The notes: generated by a model from the sequence alone, not told the origin. 64,000 nt of DNA from Gammaproteobacteria bacterium (GCA_028293765.1 JAQGOG010000093.1:34197-98196); one strand, 5' to 3'. Positions 1-7,959 are shown, counted from the first letter of the stretch. Numbers and translations: made by a program.

Positions 1-327
1 CAGCGCGAGCATCAGGCCATGGGTGCGAAGCCGCTCGAGTGTCGCGTGCACGTCCGGAAAGGTCCGCGTGAAGGTAGTTGGCTCGGCCTCATAGTGCTTC
101 AGGAACAGCACCAACGCCTCGGCCGGATCGGCAGTGACGCACTGGCGCGCGGCCAGGGCCCGGGCGATGAGCGCGGATGCGCCGTCGCCAACCATGGATC
201 TGATCTCGGGCAAAGACAGGGGCGCACATCCCAGCCCGTCCAACATGAGGTTCACGGCACGATGCATGTCGGGGGCGCTGTCTATCAGCGTACCGTCGAG
301 GTCGAAGACCACCAGTGCGGGTTGCAT
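1..327 (-). CDS. gph: HAD-family phosphatase, phosphoglycolate phosphatase-like (3' part cut by window edge)
   Basis: The visible 109 codons give the N-terminal half of a haloacid-dehalogenase-superfamily phosphatase. The motif I signature FDLDGT lies at residues 8-13, with the nucleophile Asp9 and the acid/base Asp11, followed by DSAPD as in phosphoglycolate phosphatases. The cap-domain segment with VGDGAS follows. Gph removes 2-phosphoglycolate in the cytosol, but HAD substrate choice cannot be fixed from this fragment. I chose the ATG at 327. A GTG at 339 in the same frame overlaps the stop of the upstream Old Yellow Enzyme gene and is a real alternative. The two genes are probably one transcript running leftward. 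The C-terminal motifs II-IV lie outside the window. Confidence 0.8.
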   Translation of the reverse strand, partial: MQPALVVFDLDGTLIDSAPDMHRAVNLMLDGLGCAPLSLPEIRSMVGDGASALIARALAARQCVTADPAEALVLFLKHYEAEPTTFTRTFPDVHATLERLRTHGLMLAL

Positions 328-335
328 GAGATCGT

Positions 336-1427
336 TCACGCGCGCTGCGGCTCACGCTCGGGTTTCAGGCACGGATAGTCGGTGTAACCTTCAGCTCCGG
401 GCGTATACAACGTGCTGGTATCGAGGGCATTCAGCTCCGTGCCGCTCGAGAAGCGCTCCACGAGATCGGGATTCGAAACGAAGGGCTTGCCGAACACCAC
501 CGCGTCCGCGCTGCCGTTTTCCAGCGCCAGGCGGGCGGTCTCGAAGTCATAGGCACCGTTCACGAACAGCGCGCCCTTGAAGTGCTGCCGCGCACTCCGC
601 GCCAGCGCCTGTTCGGCGGGCGCCCGGTGATCGACGTGCCGGAGTTCCAGAAAGCTGACCTTGCGGCGATTCAGTTCCGTGGCGACGTATTTCACAAGCT
701 CTTCCGGATTGGAGTCTTCGATATCGTTGATGCCAACGAGCGGCGAGATGCGTACCGAGACGCGGCCCGGCCCGAAGGCTTCACTGGCCGCATCGACGGC
801 CTCGAGCAGCAGTCGGGCGCGATTGGGGAGCGGGCCGCCGTACTCGTCGGTTCGATCGTTCACGCTGTCACGCAGAAACTGGTCGAGCAGGTAGCCGTGG
901 GCGCCATGAATCTGCGCACCGTCGAAGCCCGCTTCCTTGGCGCGCTTCGCGGCCGCCCGAAATTGTTCGATGATTCCCGGCAGCTCTTCGATTTGCAGAC
1001 GTCGCGGCACCTCATAAGGCTTCGGACCTTCGGGAGTGCGGATAGTGCCGCCGCGGATCGCGCGGTCGGTGCTGGAAACCGGTTGCACGCCGTCGTTCAG
1101 GGCGGAGTGAGCGGCCCGGCCGCCGTGCCACAACTGCACAATTATGCGCCCACCGCGCGCGTGGACGGCATCGGTCACTTTCCGCCAGCCCGCCACGCAG
1201 GCCGCATCGAACAGCCCGCCTTCGCCGGTAAACGCGCACTGATCCCGTGCAATCATCGTCGCTTCGGTGATCAGCAGGCCTGCGGAGGCACGTTGCGAGT
1301 AGTACTCGGCCATCAGGTCGTTCGGTATGTGCGTGCGTCCAGCACGTGCACGGGTCAGAGCAGCCATCACGATTCGATTATCGAGCTGCAGATCGCCGGC
1401 GCGCAGCGGACGGAAGAGGGTCATCAC
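336..1427 (-). CDS. Old Yellow Enzyme family NADH:flavin oxidoreductase (NemA-like)
   Basis: This is a 363-residue single-domain FMN TIM barrel, the normal size for the NemA/OYE ene-reductases that reduce activated C=C bonds, nitro groups or nitrate esters with NAD(P)H. Visible signatures are QLWHGGR at about 98-104, HGAHGYLLDQFL at 174-185, which supplies the substrate-binding His174/His177 pair, and NDRTDEYGG at 190-198. A phosphate-binding segment near residue 310 (DAVVFGKPFVSNPDL) closes the barrel. There is no Fe-S or second flavin domain. Physiological substrate is unknown. It sits just upstream of, and overlaps the possible GTG start of, the gph-like phosphatase. Confidence 0.9.
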   Translation of the reverse strand: MMTLFRPLRAGDLQLDNRIVMAALTRARAGRTHIPNDLMAEYYSQRASAGLLITEATMIARDQCAFTGEGGLFDAACVAGWRKVTDAVHARGGRIIVQLWHGGRAAHSALNDGVQPVSSTDRAIRGGTIRTPEGPKPYEVPRRLQIEELPGIIEQFRAAAKRAKEAGFDGAQIHGAHGYLLDQFLRDSVNDRTDEYGGPLPNRARLLLEAVDAASEAFGPGRVSVRISPLVGINDIEDSNPEELVKYVATELNRRKVSFLELRHVDHRAPAEQALARSARQHFKGALFVNGAYDFETARLALENGSADAVVFGKPFVSNPDLVERFSSGTELNALDTSTLYTPGAEGYTDYPCLKPEREPQRA

Positions 1428-1624
1428 GGAAACGATTCTCCTGGAAACCGGGGACGAGGGAAGGAGAGAAAGGATGGGGTCATGCGCGCGCTATTCAACC
1501 TTGGCGCCGGCTCGGCGGGGCGCCGACCCGATTCTATGGCGATACAGCCACGTTTGGGCAGGTTTCACTTGCAGTGCCCCGATTTCCGCCATCGCGCGCC
1601 GGTGTTGGCGCAAAATGTTGCGAC

Positions 1625-2065
1625 ATGAGATTTGCCGACTTCAAGCCAGGAATGGTCATCAGCGCCGGACGGCGCGCGGTCACCGAAGAGGAAATCATTG
1701 AATACGCGCGGCGGTACGACCCACAGTGGTTTCACACCGACCCGGAACGGGCTGCCGCGAGCCGCTGGCAGGGCCTCATCGCCAGCGGTTGGCTGACCTG
1801 CTCGATTGCCATGCAACTCCTCGTGACTCACGTGCTGACGGATTCCGAATCCATCGGCTCGCCGGGGCTCGAGCAGGTCAAGTGGCCGAATCCGCTGCGG
1901 CCGGGTGAAACAGTAGAGCTGACCGTGGAGGTGCTCCAGACGCGTGTCTCGAGCTCCGGAAACGTCGGGATCGTGCGCTGGCGTTGGCTGCTGACGACGC
2001 AGGCGGGTGTGCAGGTGCTGGACATCATCGGTACCAGTCTCTTCGAGTTGCCCAAGAGCGTTTGA
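1625..2065 (+). CDS. MaoC-like hot-dog dehydratase
   Basis: The 146-residue product is a single hot-dog domain of the MaoC/R-specific enoyl-CoA hydratase family. The hydratase signature sits at about residues 31-44 (YDPQWFHTDPERA), with the expected catalytic pair Asp32/His37, followed by GLIASGWL, a typical family turn. Members hydrate trans-2-enoyl-CoA, or dehydrate 3-hydroxyacyl-CoA, in the cytosol. The frame stays open upstream to 1346, but similarity to the family begins at MRFADFKPGM, so I start at 1625. No strong ribosome site is visible. The gene is divergent from the OYE gene and the actual acyl substrate is unknown. Confidence 0.85.
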   Translation: MRFADFKPGMVISAGRRAVTEEEIIEYARRYDPQWFHTDPERAAASRWQGLIASGWLTCSIAMQLLVTHVLTDSESIGSPGLEQVKWPNPLRPGETVELTVEVLQTRVSSSGNVGIVRWRWLLTTQAGVQVLDIIGTSLFELPKSV

Positions 2066-2102
2066 GTCGCCGATCGAGCTCGAGCCGGTGGGCATGCCTT
2101 GC

Positions 2103-2139
2103 ACCGTTATTATTATCGTGGCAATAATACACTAACGGT
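2103..2139. promoter_or_regulatory. AT-rich nested inverted repeat upstream of the tmpA-like gene
   Basis: An outer perfect 7-bp inverted repeat (ACCGTTA at 2103-2109, TAACGGT at 2133-2139) encloses an inner 6-bp repeat (ATTATT at 2109-2114, AATAAT at 2123-2128). It is a rare AT-rich island in this GC-rich DNA and lies about 135 bp before the 2-oxoglutarate oxygenase gene. It could be an operator or core promoter region for the tmpA-tmpB pair. A weak terminator for the MaoC gene is the alternative. Confidence 0.4.
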
Positions 2140-2273
2140 TGGTTGCGCGAAAAACCTCGAGCGAGCTCCATGATGACGCCGACGCGTCTGCTGGCGTGTT
2201 CCGCACGTCTGGTTGCAACGGCGGCGCGATTCCGCTGTATGGCGCTGTCGGCCGACCGCGAGGTAACTCCACC

Positions 2274-3395
2274 ATGCCGCACCTGATCACTGCTCCGACG
2301 CAACTGACGATCGAGCTCGATGGCGGACAGCGCTTCACCGTCCACCCGATCTGGCTGCGGGAGCGCTGTCCGGATGCGCAAACGTTCGACCTGCGAACGG
2401 GTCAGCGTTTGCAGGACCCTTCCGATCTCGATTTACAGTTGGCCCTGACCGCCGTGTCGGAACCGGAGCCCGGGCGCATCCGGGTGCGTTTCAGCGATGG
2501 GCATGTGGCCGATTTCGTGGCGCGGGAGATTCTGGCGGAAGCGGTGCTTAAGCCCGGCGAGCAGGACATTCCGGCCCCGCGGCTCTGGAATGGGACGCTG
2601 ACGGGCTTCCCTCGAGCCGAGTGGGATAGCCGCCCGGACGATGCCACTCTGGCGGGCTGGATCACGGGTTTCCTCGAGTATGGCTTTCTCATTCTGACGC
2701 GGGTGCCGCCGGTTCCCCGCACCATCCTGCAGGTCGCGGCCACGTTCGGGTTTACGCGAGAGACCAACTTCGGTCCCCTGTTTGAGGTGCGCTCTGTGCC
2801 GGATGCGAGTGATCTCGCGTATACCTCTCTGCCACTCGATCCGCACACCGACAATCCCTATCGCGCGCCGGTGCCGGGCGTGCAGCTGCTGCACTGCCTG
2901 GTGAACGAGACTTCCGGCGGCTTATCCACTCTCGTGGATGGTTACGCGGCCGCGCAGGCGCTGCGGGTACGCGACATCGAGGCGTTTCAGCTTCTGTCCC
3001 GAACTCCGGTACAGTTTCGTTACCGGGACGAAACGACGGAACTGGTCGCCAGCGCGGCGCCAATCGAGCTCGATATCATGGGGCGGGTGCACGCGGTGCA
3101 TTTCAGTCCCCGCTTGGATTTCGTGCCGCTACGGCCGCCGCGCGAGCTTGCGGACTACTATCGTGCTCGTCGTGCGTTCGATCATCTGCTGCGCTCCCCT
3201 GAATTCGAAATCCGCTTTCTACTGGAGCCGGGTGAGCTTCTGATGATGGATAACCGGCGGCTGCTGCACGGACGGACGGGATTTGATCCCGCGCAGGGGC
3301 AGCGTCATCTGCAGGGATGTTATATCGACATCGACGGGCCACGGAGTCTGTATCGCGTACTGCGCCGGCGGCTGTCATCCGGGGGAATCTCATGA
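2274..3395 (+). CDS. tmpA: Fe(II)/2-oxoglutarate oxygenase, TmpA-like (gamma-butyrobetaine hydroxylase family)
   Basis: The 373-residue protein has the two-part build of gamma-butyrobetaine hydroxylase relatives: a small N-terminal domain (about 8-90, with WLRERC) and a TauD/TfdA jelly roll. The iron facial triad is visible as H191-x-D193 (in DPHTDNPYR) and a distal His at about 332 (LLHGRTGF), with a 2-oxoglutarate-binding Arg near 344. The N-terminal Cys3His zinc site of true butyrobetaine hydroxylases is missing. TmpA hydroxylates C1 of 2-(trimethylammonio)ethylphosphonate, and the next gene, a TmpB-like HD oxygenase overlapping by 4 bp (ATGA), is its known partner. I chose the ATG at 2274 because GAGGTAAC lies at good spacing. 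If not TmpA, another quaternary-ammonium hydroxylase is likely. Confidence 0.75.
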   Translation: MPHLITAPTQLTIELDGGQRFTVHPIWLRERCPDAQTFDLRTGQRLQDPSDLDLQLALTAVSEPEPGRIRVRFSDGHVADFVAREILAEAVLKPGEQDIPAPRLWNGTLTGFPRAEWDSRPDDATLAGWITGFLEYGFLILTRVPPVPRTILQVAATFGFTRETNFGPLFEVRSVPDASDLAYTSLPLDPHTDNPYRAPVPGVQLLHCLVNETSGGLSTLVDGYAAAQALRVRDIEAFQLLSRTPVQFRYRDETTELVASAAPIELDIMGRVHAVHFSPRLDFVPLRPPRELADYYRARRAFDHLLRSPEFEIRFLLEPGELLMMDNRRLLHGRTGFDPAQGQRHLQGCYIDIDGPRSLYRVLRRRLSSGGIS

Positions 3396-3970
3396 GCCAG
3401 ATGGTCAGTTTTCGCAGAATGGAGGACGGCACACGCGAGGACTACCTCCTGCTGGATCAGTCGGAGCGGGACTACGCGGTAGGCTTGCCCGATCGCGTGC
3501 TGGACGGGCTGCGCAGGCTCGATCACTCCCTGCAGGGTTATCCGGTCAGCCGGCTCGAACATTCGCTGCAGGTGGCGAGCCGGGCGCTGGCTGACGACGC
3601 CGATGACGAATTGATCGTCGCGGCGCTGATCCACGATATCGGTGATGAGCTGGCACCCTACAATCATGCGGAGATCGCCGCGGGAATTCTGCGGCCGTAT
3701 GTCCGGCCCGAGGTGACGTGGATCGTTGAGCAGCATGGGTTGGTGCAGTCGTACTACTACGTGCACCACATGGGTGGTGACCGGAATGCGCGCGATCGGT
3801 TGAAGGGACATAAGTGGTATGCCGCCTGTGAGGCGTTCTGCGCGCGATGGGATCAGGTGTCGTTCGACCCGGATTACCCGTCGAAGCCACTCGAGGCGTT
3901 CGAGCCGCTGGTGCGCAAGATTTTCAGCCGGCCGGCCCACGATCCACGGTACACCGGTCGGGACGGGTAG
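3392..3970 (+). CDS. tmpB: HD-domain di-iron oxygenase, TmpB/PhnZ-like
   Basis: This 192-residue HD-fold protein belongs to the small mixed-valent di-iron oxygenases (PhnZ, TmpB, distantly MIOX) that cleave C-P or C-C bonds with O2. Candidate iron ligands are His57, His81-Asp82 (LIHDIGD), His92, His115 (EQHG) and Asp154 (RWDQ), in the family order. The spacing between the HD pair and the third His is shorter than I would expect for PhnZ. The tail FDPDYPSKPLEAFEP is typical of the TmpB group. TmpB converts the alpha-hydroxylated phosphonate made by TmpA to glycine betaine and phosphate. The start codon overlaps the stop of the upstream oxygenase (ATGA), implying translational coupling. No phosphonate transporter is seen nearby. 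Confidence 0.75.
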   Translation: MSQMVSFRRMEDGTREDYLLLDQSERDYAVGLPDRVLDGLRRLDHSLQGYPVSRLEHSLQVASRALADDADDELIVAALIHDIGDELAPYNHAEIAAGILRPYVRPEVTWIVEQHGLVQSYYYVHHMGGDRNARDRLKGHKWYAACEAFCARWDQVSFDPDYPSKPLEAFEPLVRKIFSRPAHDPRYTGRDG

Positions 3971-4013
3971 GCGGTTTGACGTGGAGCGCCGACGCCGCGG
4001 TCCTGCTGCAGTC

Positions 4014-4202
4014 CTAGGACCCACGGTTCTGGTGGGAGCCCGTAACGAGCAGCAGCTGGAGGAGAACCTCGGCGCGCCAGGCTGGAGCCCGATGAGGGAA
4101 CAGGTTTTGAGCCTGGACGCCGCCAGCCAGGTCACGCCGCCTTACCCGAACTATGCCTATTGGAACGGGCAATTCGCGGAACGCAAGCCGCCGCCGGTGT
4201 AG
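4014..4202 (+). pseudogene. 3' remnant of an aldo/keto reductase gene
   Basis: The open frame ending at the TAG of 4200-4202 encodes a stretch that matches the C-terminus of the aldo/keto reductase family: a LVGARNEQQLEENLGAPGW segment followed by a LDAAS turn and a proline-rich tail with PYPNYAYW. In intact enzymes this region holds the NADP(H)-binding loop (GAR...QLEENL). Everything upstream (TIM barrel, catalytic Tyr/Lys/Asp/His) is gone; the frame runs straight into the end of the tmpB gene. It is about 60 codons of an original 320 or more. No start codon or ribosome site serves it, so it is best read as a deletion remnant. Confidence 0.65.
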
Positions 4203-4328
4203 GCGGCAGAAGCATAAATAGGTCATCCGGTGAGGCCCGCACGGGTGTACTTTATGGATTAGAGGGCCGTCGCGACCCGCACGAGTACGCGTCCCGACGC
4301 CGATGCGAGGGGGAGTGCTATCAGCACA

Positions 4329-5315
4329 GTGAGCCGAAAGTGGCGACCTGGACTGGCACTGACCTGTTTCCCGGTCAGCGCTCTGCTGTTGGCCTTTTCC
4401 GTAGCGAGCGCCGCCCCTCAAGCGGATCCGTCGCTCCCTGACGCGCAGGCGGCCGTTCCCGAGGAAGGTATCCCACAAGTCCTGGTCGAGGCACCGGAAC
4501 CGCGGTTTGCCGCCCCGACACTGCGCGACCGGATCGGACGGATCTGGGCCCCGGTTTTGATCAACGGCCGGGGCCCGTATCGTCTCGTGCTCGACACCGG
4601 CGCGAGCCACTCCGCCATCATCGCGCAGGTTGCCGACAGTCTCGGCATTCCCGTAAGCGAGCTCGCCAACGTCCGCGTCAGCGGCGTCACTGGCTCGGCA
4701 ATCGTTCGCTCCATACCGGTCGATCGGCTCGAAGTAGGTGAGTTGTCCATTGACTCGACCATGCTTCCGATCGTCGCCGACGTGTTTGGGGGCGCCGAGG
4801 GCGTACTGGGCACCGAGGGGCTCGCTGACAAGCGGATCCTCATCGACTTCGCGCATGATCAGGTGGTGATCTCGCGATCCCGCGGTTCGCTCGACAAAAC
4901 CGGATTTGCGACGCTTCCGCTGCGGGTATTGCACGGCCGATTGTTGGCGCTGGATGTACGCGTCGGGGGCGTCAGGGCCAAGGCCATCATCGACACCGGG
5001 GCCCAGGTGACCATCGGCAACCTTGCGTTGCGCGAGGCGCTGGCCCGACATTGGATGAAAGATGCGAAGCAAGAAGAAATCATAGGCGTTACGTTGGATG
5101 TGACACGCGGCGACACCGTGGTGTCGCCACCGATCCTCGTGGGGAGCCTGCAGTTCCGCAGTGTCAATGTGACCTACGCCGACATGTTTATCTTCGATCT
5201 CTGGAAGCTCACCCGCGAGCCGACGCTCGTGCTCGGCATGGATGTGCTGGGCTCGGTCGATATGCTCGTCATCGATTACCGCCTGCGCCAACTGCAGATT
5301 CGCCTGCGGCGGTAA
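4329..5315 (+). CDS. Secreted retropepsin-like aspartic protease with two DTGA motifs
   Basis: The 328-residue product starts with a signal peptide (about 1-29, hydrophobic LLLAFSVASAA then A-A-P-Q). Two copies of the pepsin/retropepsin active-site motif follow: DTGASHS with Asp89 and DTGAQVT with Asp222, each preceded by a hydrophobic strand. A single-chain protein with two motifs could form its own active pair, unlike dimeric retroviral proteases. The domain layout (LGIP..., then GVLGTEGL, then LVLGMDVL near the end) fits bacterial aspartyl-protease-like proteins of the gag-asp family. It is likely periplasmic. Start is GTG 4329, the only plausible one in frame. Substrate unknown. Confidence 0.8.
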   Translation: MSRKWRPGLALTCFPVSALLLAFSVASAAPQADPSLPDAQAAVPEEGIPQVLVEAPEPRFAAPTLRDRIGRIWAPVLINGRGPYRLVLDTGASHSAIIAQVADSLGIPVSELANVRVSGVTGSAIVRSIPVDRLEVGELSIDSTMLPIVADVFGGAEGVLGTEGLADKRILIDFAHDQVVISRSRGSLDKTGFATLPLRVLHGRLLALDVRVGGVRAKAIIDTGAQVTIGNLALREALARHWMKDAKQEEIIGVTLDVTRGDTVVSPPILVGSLQFRSVNVTYADMFIFDLWKLTREPTLVLGMDVLGSVDMLVIDYRLRQLQIRLRR

Positions 5316-5396
5316 ACGCGCCTCGCGCGATCTTGTAAGATCGGCTGACGTGGCGGCCGGTAGTCCGGCAGTGCCTGCGAAAAGTAGGAGTCGATC

Positions 5397-5900
5397 GTGA
5401 GCGATCTTGGTCAACCGCTTCGTGTCCCCGCGGTGCGCTTCGAGCGTATTCTGCCCGGATCGCCCGAGCACGTCTGGCGATACCTCACCGAGTGCAGCAG
5501 GCTGCCGGGCTGGTTTGGCGATGACGGCAACATCGAGCCCCGCGAGGGTGGGGTAGTGACATTGATGGGCGGACACATCCGTGGTGTCGTGACGCAGTGG
5601 AAGCCAAACCGCCGGCTTGCCTATACCTGGAACGTCTTCGATGCGGCCAATGGCGCCGAGTCGCCCTATCCCGAATCGTATTTGACCTTCGAGCTCGAGC
5701 CTCAGGGCGGCAACGTCCTGCTCACGCTCCTCCACCTCCCAATCCTCGAGCGCTTCGAGAAGCAGAACACGATGGGTTGGCACACCTTTCTCGATATGCT
5801 CGGTGCCGCTGTGCGCGGCCAGGCCGTCGAGCCGCGGGCAGCGCACATGAAGCGCAGCGCTGCGCTGTACGGCATCGACCTGAGCAATCTGCAAAAGTGA
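5397..5900 (+). CDS. SRPBCC (AHSA1-like) domain protein
   Basis: The 167-residue protein is a single START/Bet v1-like fold of the activator-of-Hsp90/SRPBCC superfamily. It shows the family opening pattern (FERILPGSPEHVWRYLTEC, then LPGWFGDDGNIEPREGG) and the central W-x-P-x-R-L-x-Y-x-W segment. These domains bind hydrophobic ligands or polyketides in the cytosol; a specific role cannot be named. The start is GTG 5397 with GTAGGAG at 5384-5390, a good ribosome site. The two-component genes begin 18 bp after its stop, so all three may be co-transcribed. Confidence 0.8.
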   Translation: MSDLGQPLRVPAVRFERILPGSPEHVWRYLTECSRLPGWFGDDGNIEPREGGVVTLMGGHIRGVVTQWKPNRRLAYTWNVFDAANGAESPYPESYLTFELEPQGGNVLLTLLHLPILERFEKQNTMGWHTFLDMLGAAVRGQAVEPRAAHMKRSAALYGIDLSNLQK

Positions 5901-5918
5901 GAAGGGGCATTTCCCCGG

Positions 5919-6884
5919 ATGCGACCGCCTGAGAGAACCGTATGGCGGGATGCGATCATCGTGGTGCTCGGCACCGCGATCGCCGCGGCCCTATGCGTGC
6001 AGTTCGACATCAGCGAGGCGCTGCGGCGCTGGACCGCTCCCTGGGAGCGTTTCCAACTGGACGAGCTGCCAGCGGTTCTGCTGGTGCTCGCCGCGGGCCT
6101 GGCGTGGTTCGCGGTGCGCCGTTATTGGGAAGCCGAGCGCGAGCTTCTGCGACGGCAGGCCGCAGAAGCGCAGTTGGCGGCGGCATTAGCCGATAACCGC
6201 AGGCTGTCGCAACAGTACGTGCGGCTGCAGGAGGCGGAGCGCAAGACACTGGCTCGTGAGCTGCACGATGAGCTGGGACAGTACCTGAATGTCATCAAGC
6301 TCGATGCTGTCGGCATTCGCGATATCCCTCTGCCGGCTGACGCTACGTTGCGCGAGCGTGCCGGCGGCATCGTTGCGAACTGCAATCATATTCACGCGGC
6401 GCTGACCGCGTTGATCAGGCAGCTGCGGCCTGTGGGCCTCGACGAGTTGGGTCTGGAGGCGGCGCTGGAGCATTGCATCGATACCTGGCGGCCACGCCTG
6501 CCGGCGGTGCGGTTGAAACTGTCATTCGCGGGAGAGTTCGGCGACCTGGCCGAGACGGTCACCCTGACAGCGTATCGTTTGATCCAGGAGGCGTTGACCA
6601 ATGTCGCGAAACACGCTGCCGCCGGCCAGGTCACGATGCGACTCGAACGGCGCTCGCCGCCTCCCGGAGCCGACGACGGAGCAGAGGGCCTCATCACGAT
6701 CACCATCGCGGACGACGGCGTCGGCTCCGATATGAGAACTCCGACGCAAGGGCTCGGCCTCATCGGCATCCGCGAACGAGTCGCGGCGCTGGCAGGGCAG
6801 TTGGAAATCATCACCTCGCCCGGCAGCGGCTTCGAACTGAAAGCACTGATACCGGTGTGTGACGCAGCGGAGCAGGTCGCATGA
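5919..6884 (+). CDS. NarX/LiaS-type sensor histidine kinase (HisKA_3)
   Basis: The 321-residue kinase has two predicted membrane segments (about 12-28 and 50-67) with a very short loop between them, then a coiled-coil linker and a HisKA_3 domain with the phospho-acceptor His116 in ARELHDELGQYL. The HATPase domain follows: the N-box (LTNVAKHA, about 225), a G1 box DDGVGSD and G2 GLGLIGIRERV. It lacks any recognisable periplasmic sensor domain, so the signal is probably membrane-derived or reaches it through a partner. It overlaps the response regulator gene by 4 bp (ATGA), a strong sign that the two form one system. Confidence 0.9.
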   Translation: MRPPERTVWRDAIIVVLGTAIAAALCVQFDISEALRRWTAPWERFQLDELPAVLLVLAAGLAWFAVRRYWEAERELLRRQAAEAQLAAALADNRRLSQQYVRLQEAERKTLARELHDELGQYLNVIKLDAVGIRDIPLPADATLRERAGGIVANCNHIHAALTALIRQLRPVGLDELGLEAALEHCIDTWRPRLPAVRLKLSFAGEFGDLAETVTLTAYRLIQEALTNVAKHAAAGQVTMRLERRSPPPGADDGAEGLITITIADDGVGSDMRTPTQGLGLIGIRERVAALAGQLEIITSPGSGFELKALIPVCDAAEQVA

Positions 6885-7516
6885 CGGTGGTGACGGTCCT
6901 GCTGGTCGACGATCATGCGGTTGTGCGCGAAGGCTATCGGCGGCTGCTGGAGCGGGATGCGAAAATCCAGGTCGTGGGCGAGGCCGCTAACTCGATACAG
7001 GCATACGAGCGCGCGGTGTCTCTCGATCCCGAGGTCGTCGTGATGGACATCGCTCTACCGGGTGTCAGCGGTATCGAAGCGATGCGCCGGATACTGGCGC
7101 GCCGGCCGCAGCAGTGCGTGCTCATGTTCAGCATGCACGACGATGCTATTTTTCCGGCCCGTGCACTCGAAGCAGGGGCCCGCGGTTATGTCAGCAAGGC
7201 CAGTGCGCCCGAAGTACTCGTCGACGCCATCTCGGCGGTCTCGCGAGGCGAGCGTTACCTGAGTCCCGATGTGGAGAGGGCCATGGCACAGCATGCTTCG
7301 TCCGATGCGAAATCGATCGTCGATACGCTGACCGCCAGGGAATTCGAGGTCCTGCGGCTGCTCGCTCGGGGCGATACCGTAAGGCGCATCGGCGAGACGC
7401 TGGGCTTGTCCGAGAAGACGGTCGCGAATCATCAGTCCGCGATCCGCGAGAAGCTCGGCGCCAGGAATGGAGTGCAGCTGGCACGCGTTGCCGCGGAGCT
7501 CGGGCTGTCCTTGTAG
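6881..7516 (+). CDS. NarL/FixJ-family response regulator
   Basis: The 211-residue regulator has a full receiver domain (acidic pair Asp10/Asp11 in VDDH, phospho-acceptor Asp56 in VMDIALPG, conserved Lys in GYVSKAS near 107) and a C-terminal LuxR-type helix-turn-helix (about 145-205: LTAREFEVLRLLARG, then LGLSEKTVANHQSAIREKLGA). It should be phosphorylated by the kinase whose gene overlaps it. Targets are unknown. The receiver is canonical, in contrast to the degenerate receiver of the LuxR protein at 58.3 kb. Confidence 0.92.
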   Translation: MTVVTVLLVDDHAVVREGYRRLLERDAKIQVVGEAANSIQAYERAVSLDPEVVVMDIALPGVSGIEAMRRILARRPQQCVLMFSMHDDAIFPARALEAGARGYVSKASAPEVLVDAISAVSRGERYLSPDVERAMAQHASSDAKSIVDTLTAREFEVLRLLARGDTVRRIGETLGLSEKTVANHQSAIREKLGARNGVQLARVAAELGLSL

Positions 7517-7959
7517 TGTCGAAATGGGCGCAGCCCGCGTGAGGTTCGAGGCGTCCGGACGGTCCTTGTGAGAGGGTACGGCTGCTGCCGCTAGCCGTCG
7601 CCGTTCGGTAACCTTTCGACCGGATCATGCGTCAGGAGGTGTGGCAGCAGCCGTCAAGAGATGCAATGGGGTGTAAATAGTGCTGGATCCGCACAGGGCC
7701 CATGTAATTTCGGGGGCCGTCGGTGGATAACGTGGGGCTAACTGGAGGATAACTCCTCGGTTATCCACATGATGGGCACGGGCGATGCGCTGTCTGCGGT
7801 GCGGTGCGGCAGAGCCGACCCGCGCCACCGGCGCGGGATCCGCGGTTGTGCACCTGCAGCGGCGCGCCGGCAGTTGCACCCGCGGTGCGCCCGCGTGGAT
7901 TTGTAAGGACTCGACAGGCAGACTAGCCGCGGCAAAACCACCATCCCCGGAGCCGCCCA
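7517..7959. other. 443-bp intergenic region with repeats, no gene seen
   Basis: I see no convincing coding sequence between the response regulator and the EthD gene. The stretch holds three GGATAAC units (two direct, one inverted, 7725-7766), described separately, and a perfect 8-bp hairpin (CCCGCGCC at 7819-7826, GGCGCGGG at 7830-7837) with a 3-base loop. The hairpin lacks a T tract and is 300 bases from the upstream stop, so it is not a good terminator. GGAG at 7949-7952 is a suitable ribosome site for the EthD start at 7960. Confidence 0.6.
7722..7769. repeat. GGATAAC repeat cluster with DnaA-box-like sequences
   Basis: GGATAAC occurs at 7725-7731 and again at 7747-7753, 22 bp apart (about two helical turns). 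Its reverse complement GTTATCC occurs at 7760-7766, making a perfect inverted repeat with a 6-base spacer. The last unit extends to TTATCCACA (7761-7769), a perfect match to the DnaA-box consensus TTATNCACA. The first, read on the minus strand, is TTATCCACC (8 of 9). It may be a DnaA-responsive site or an operator with the same core. Confidence 0.55.

Noticed and set aside
4014..5894. A very long open frame (626 codons) on the minus strand opposite the aspartic protease and SRPBCC genes
   Set aside because: It is antisense to two recognisable proteins, has no family pattern and is explained by high GC content.
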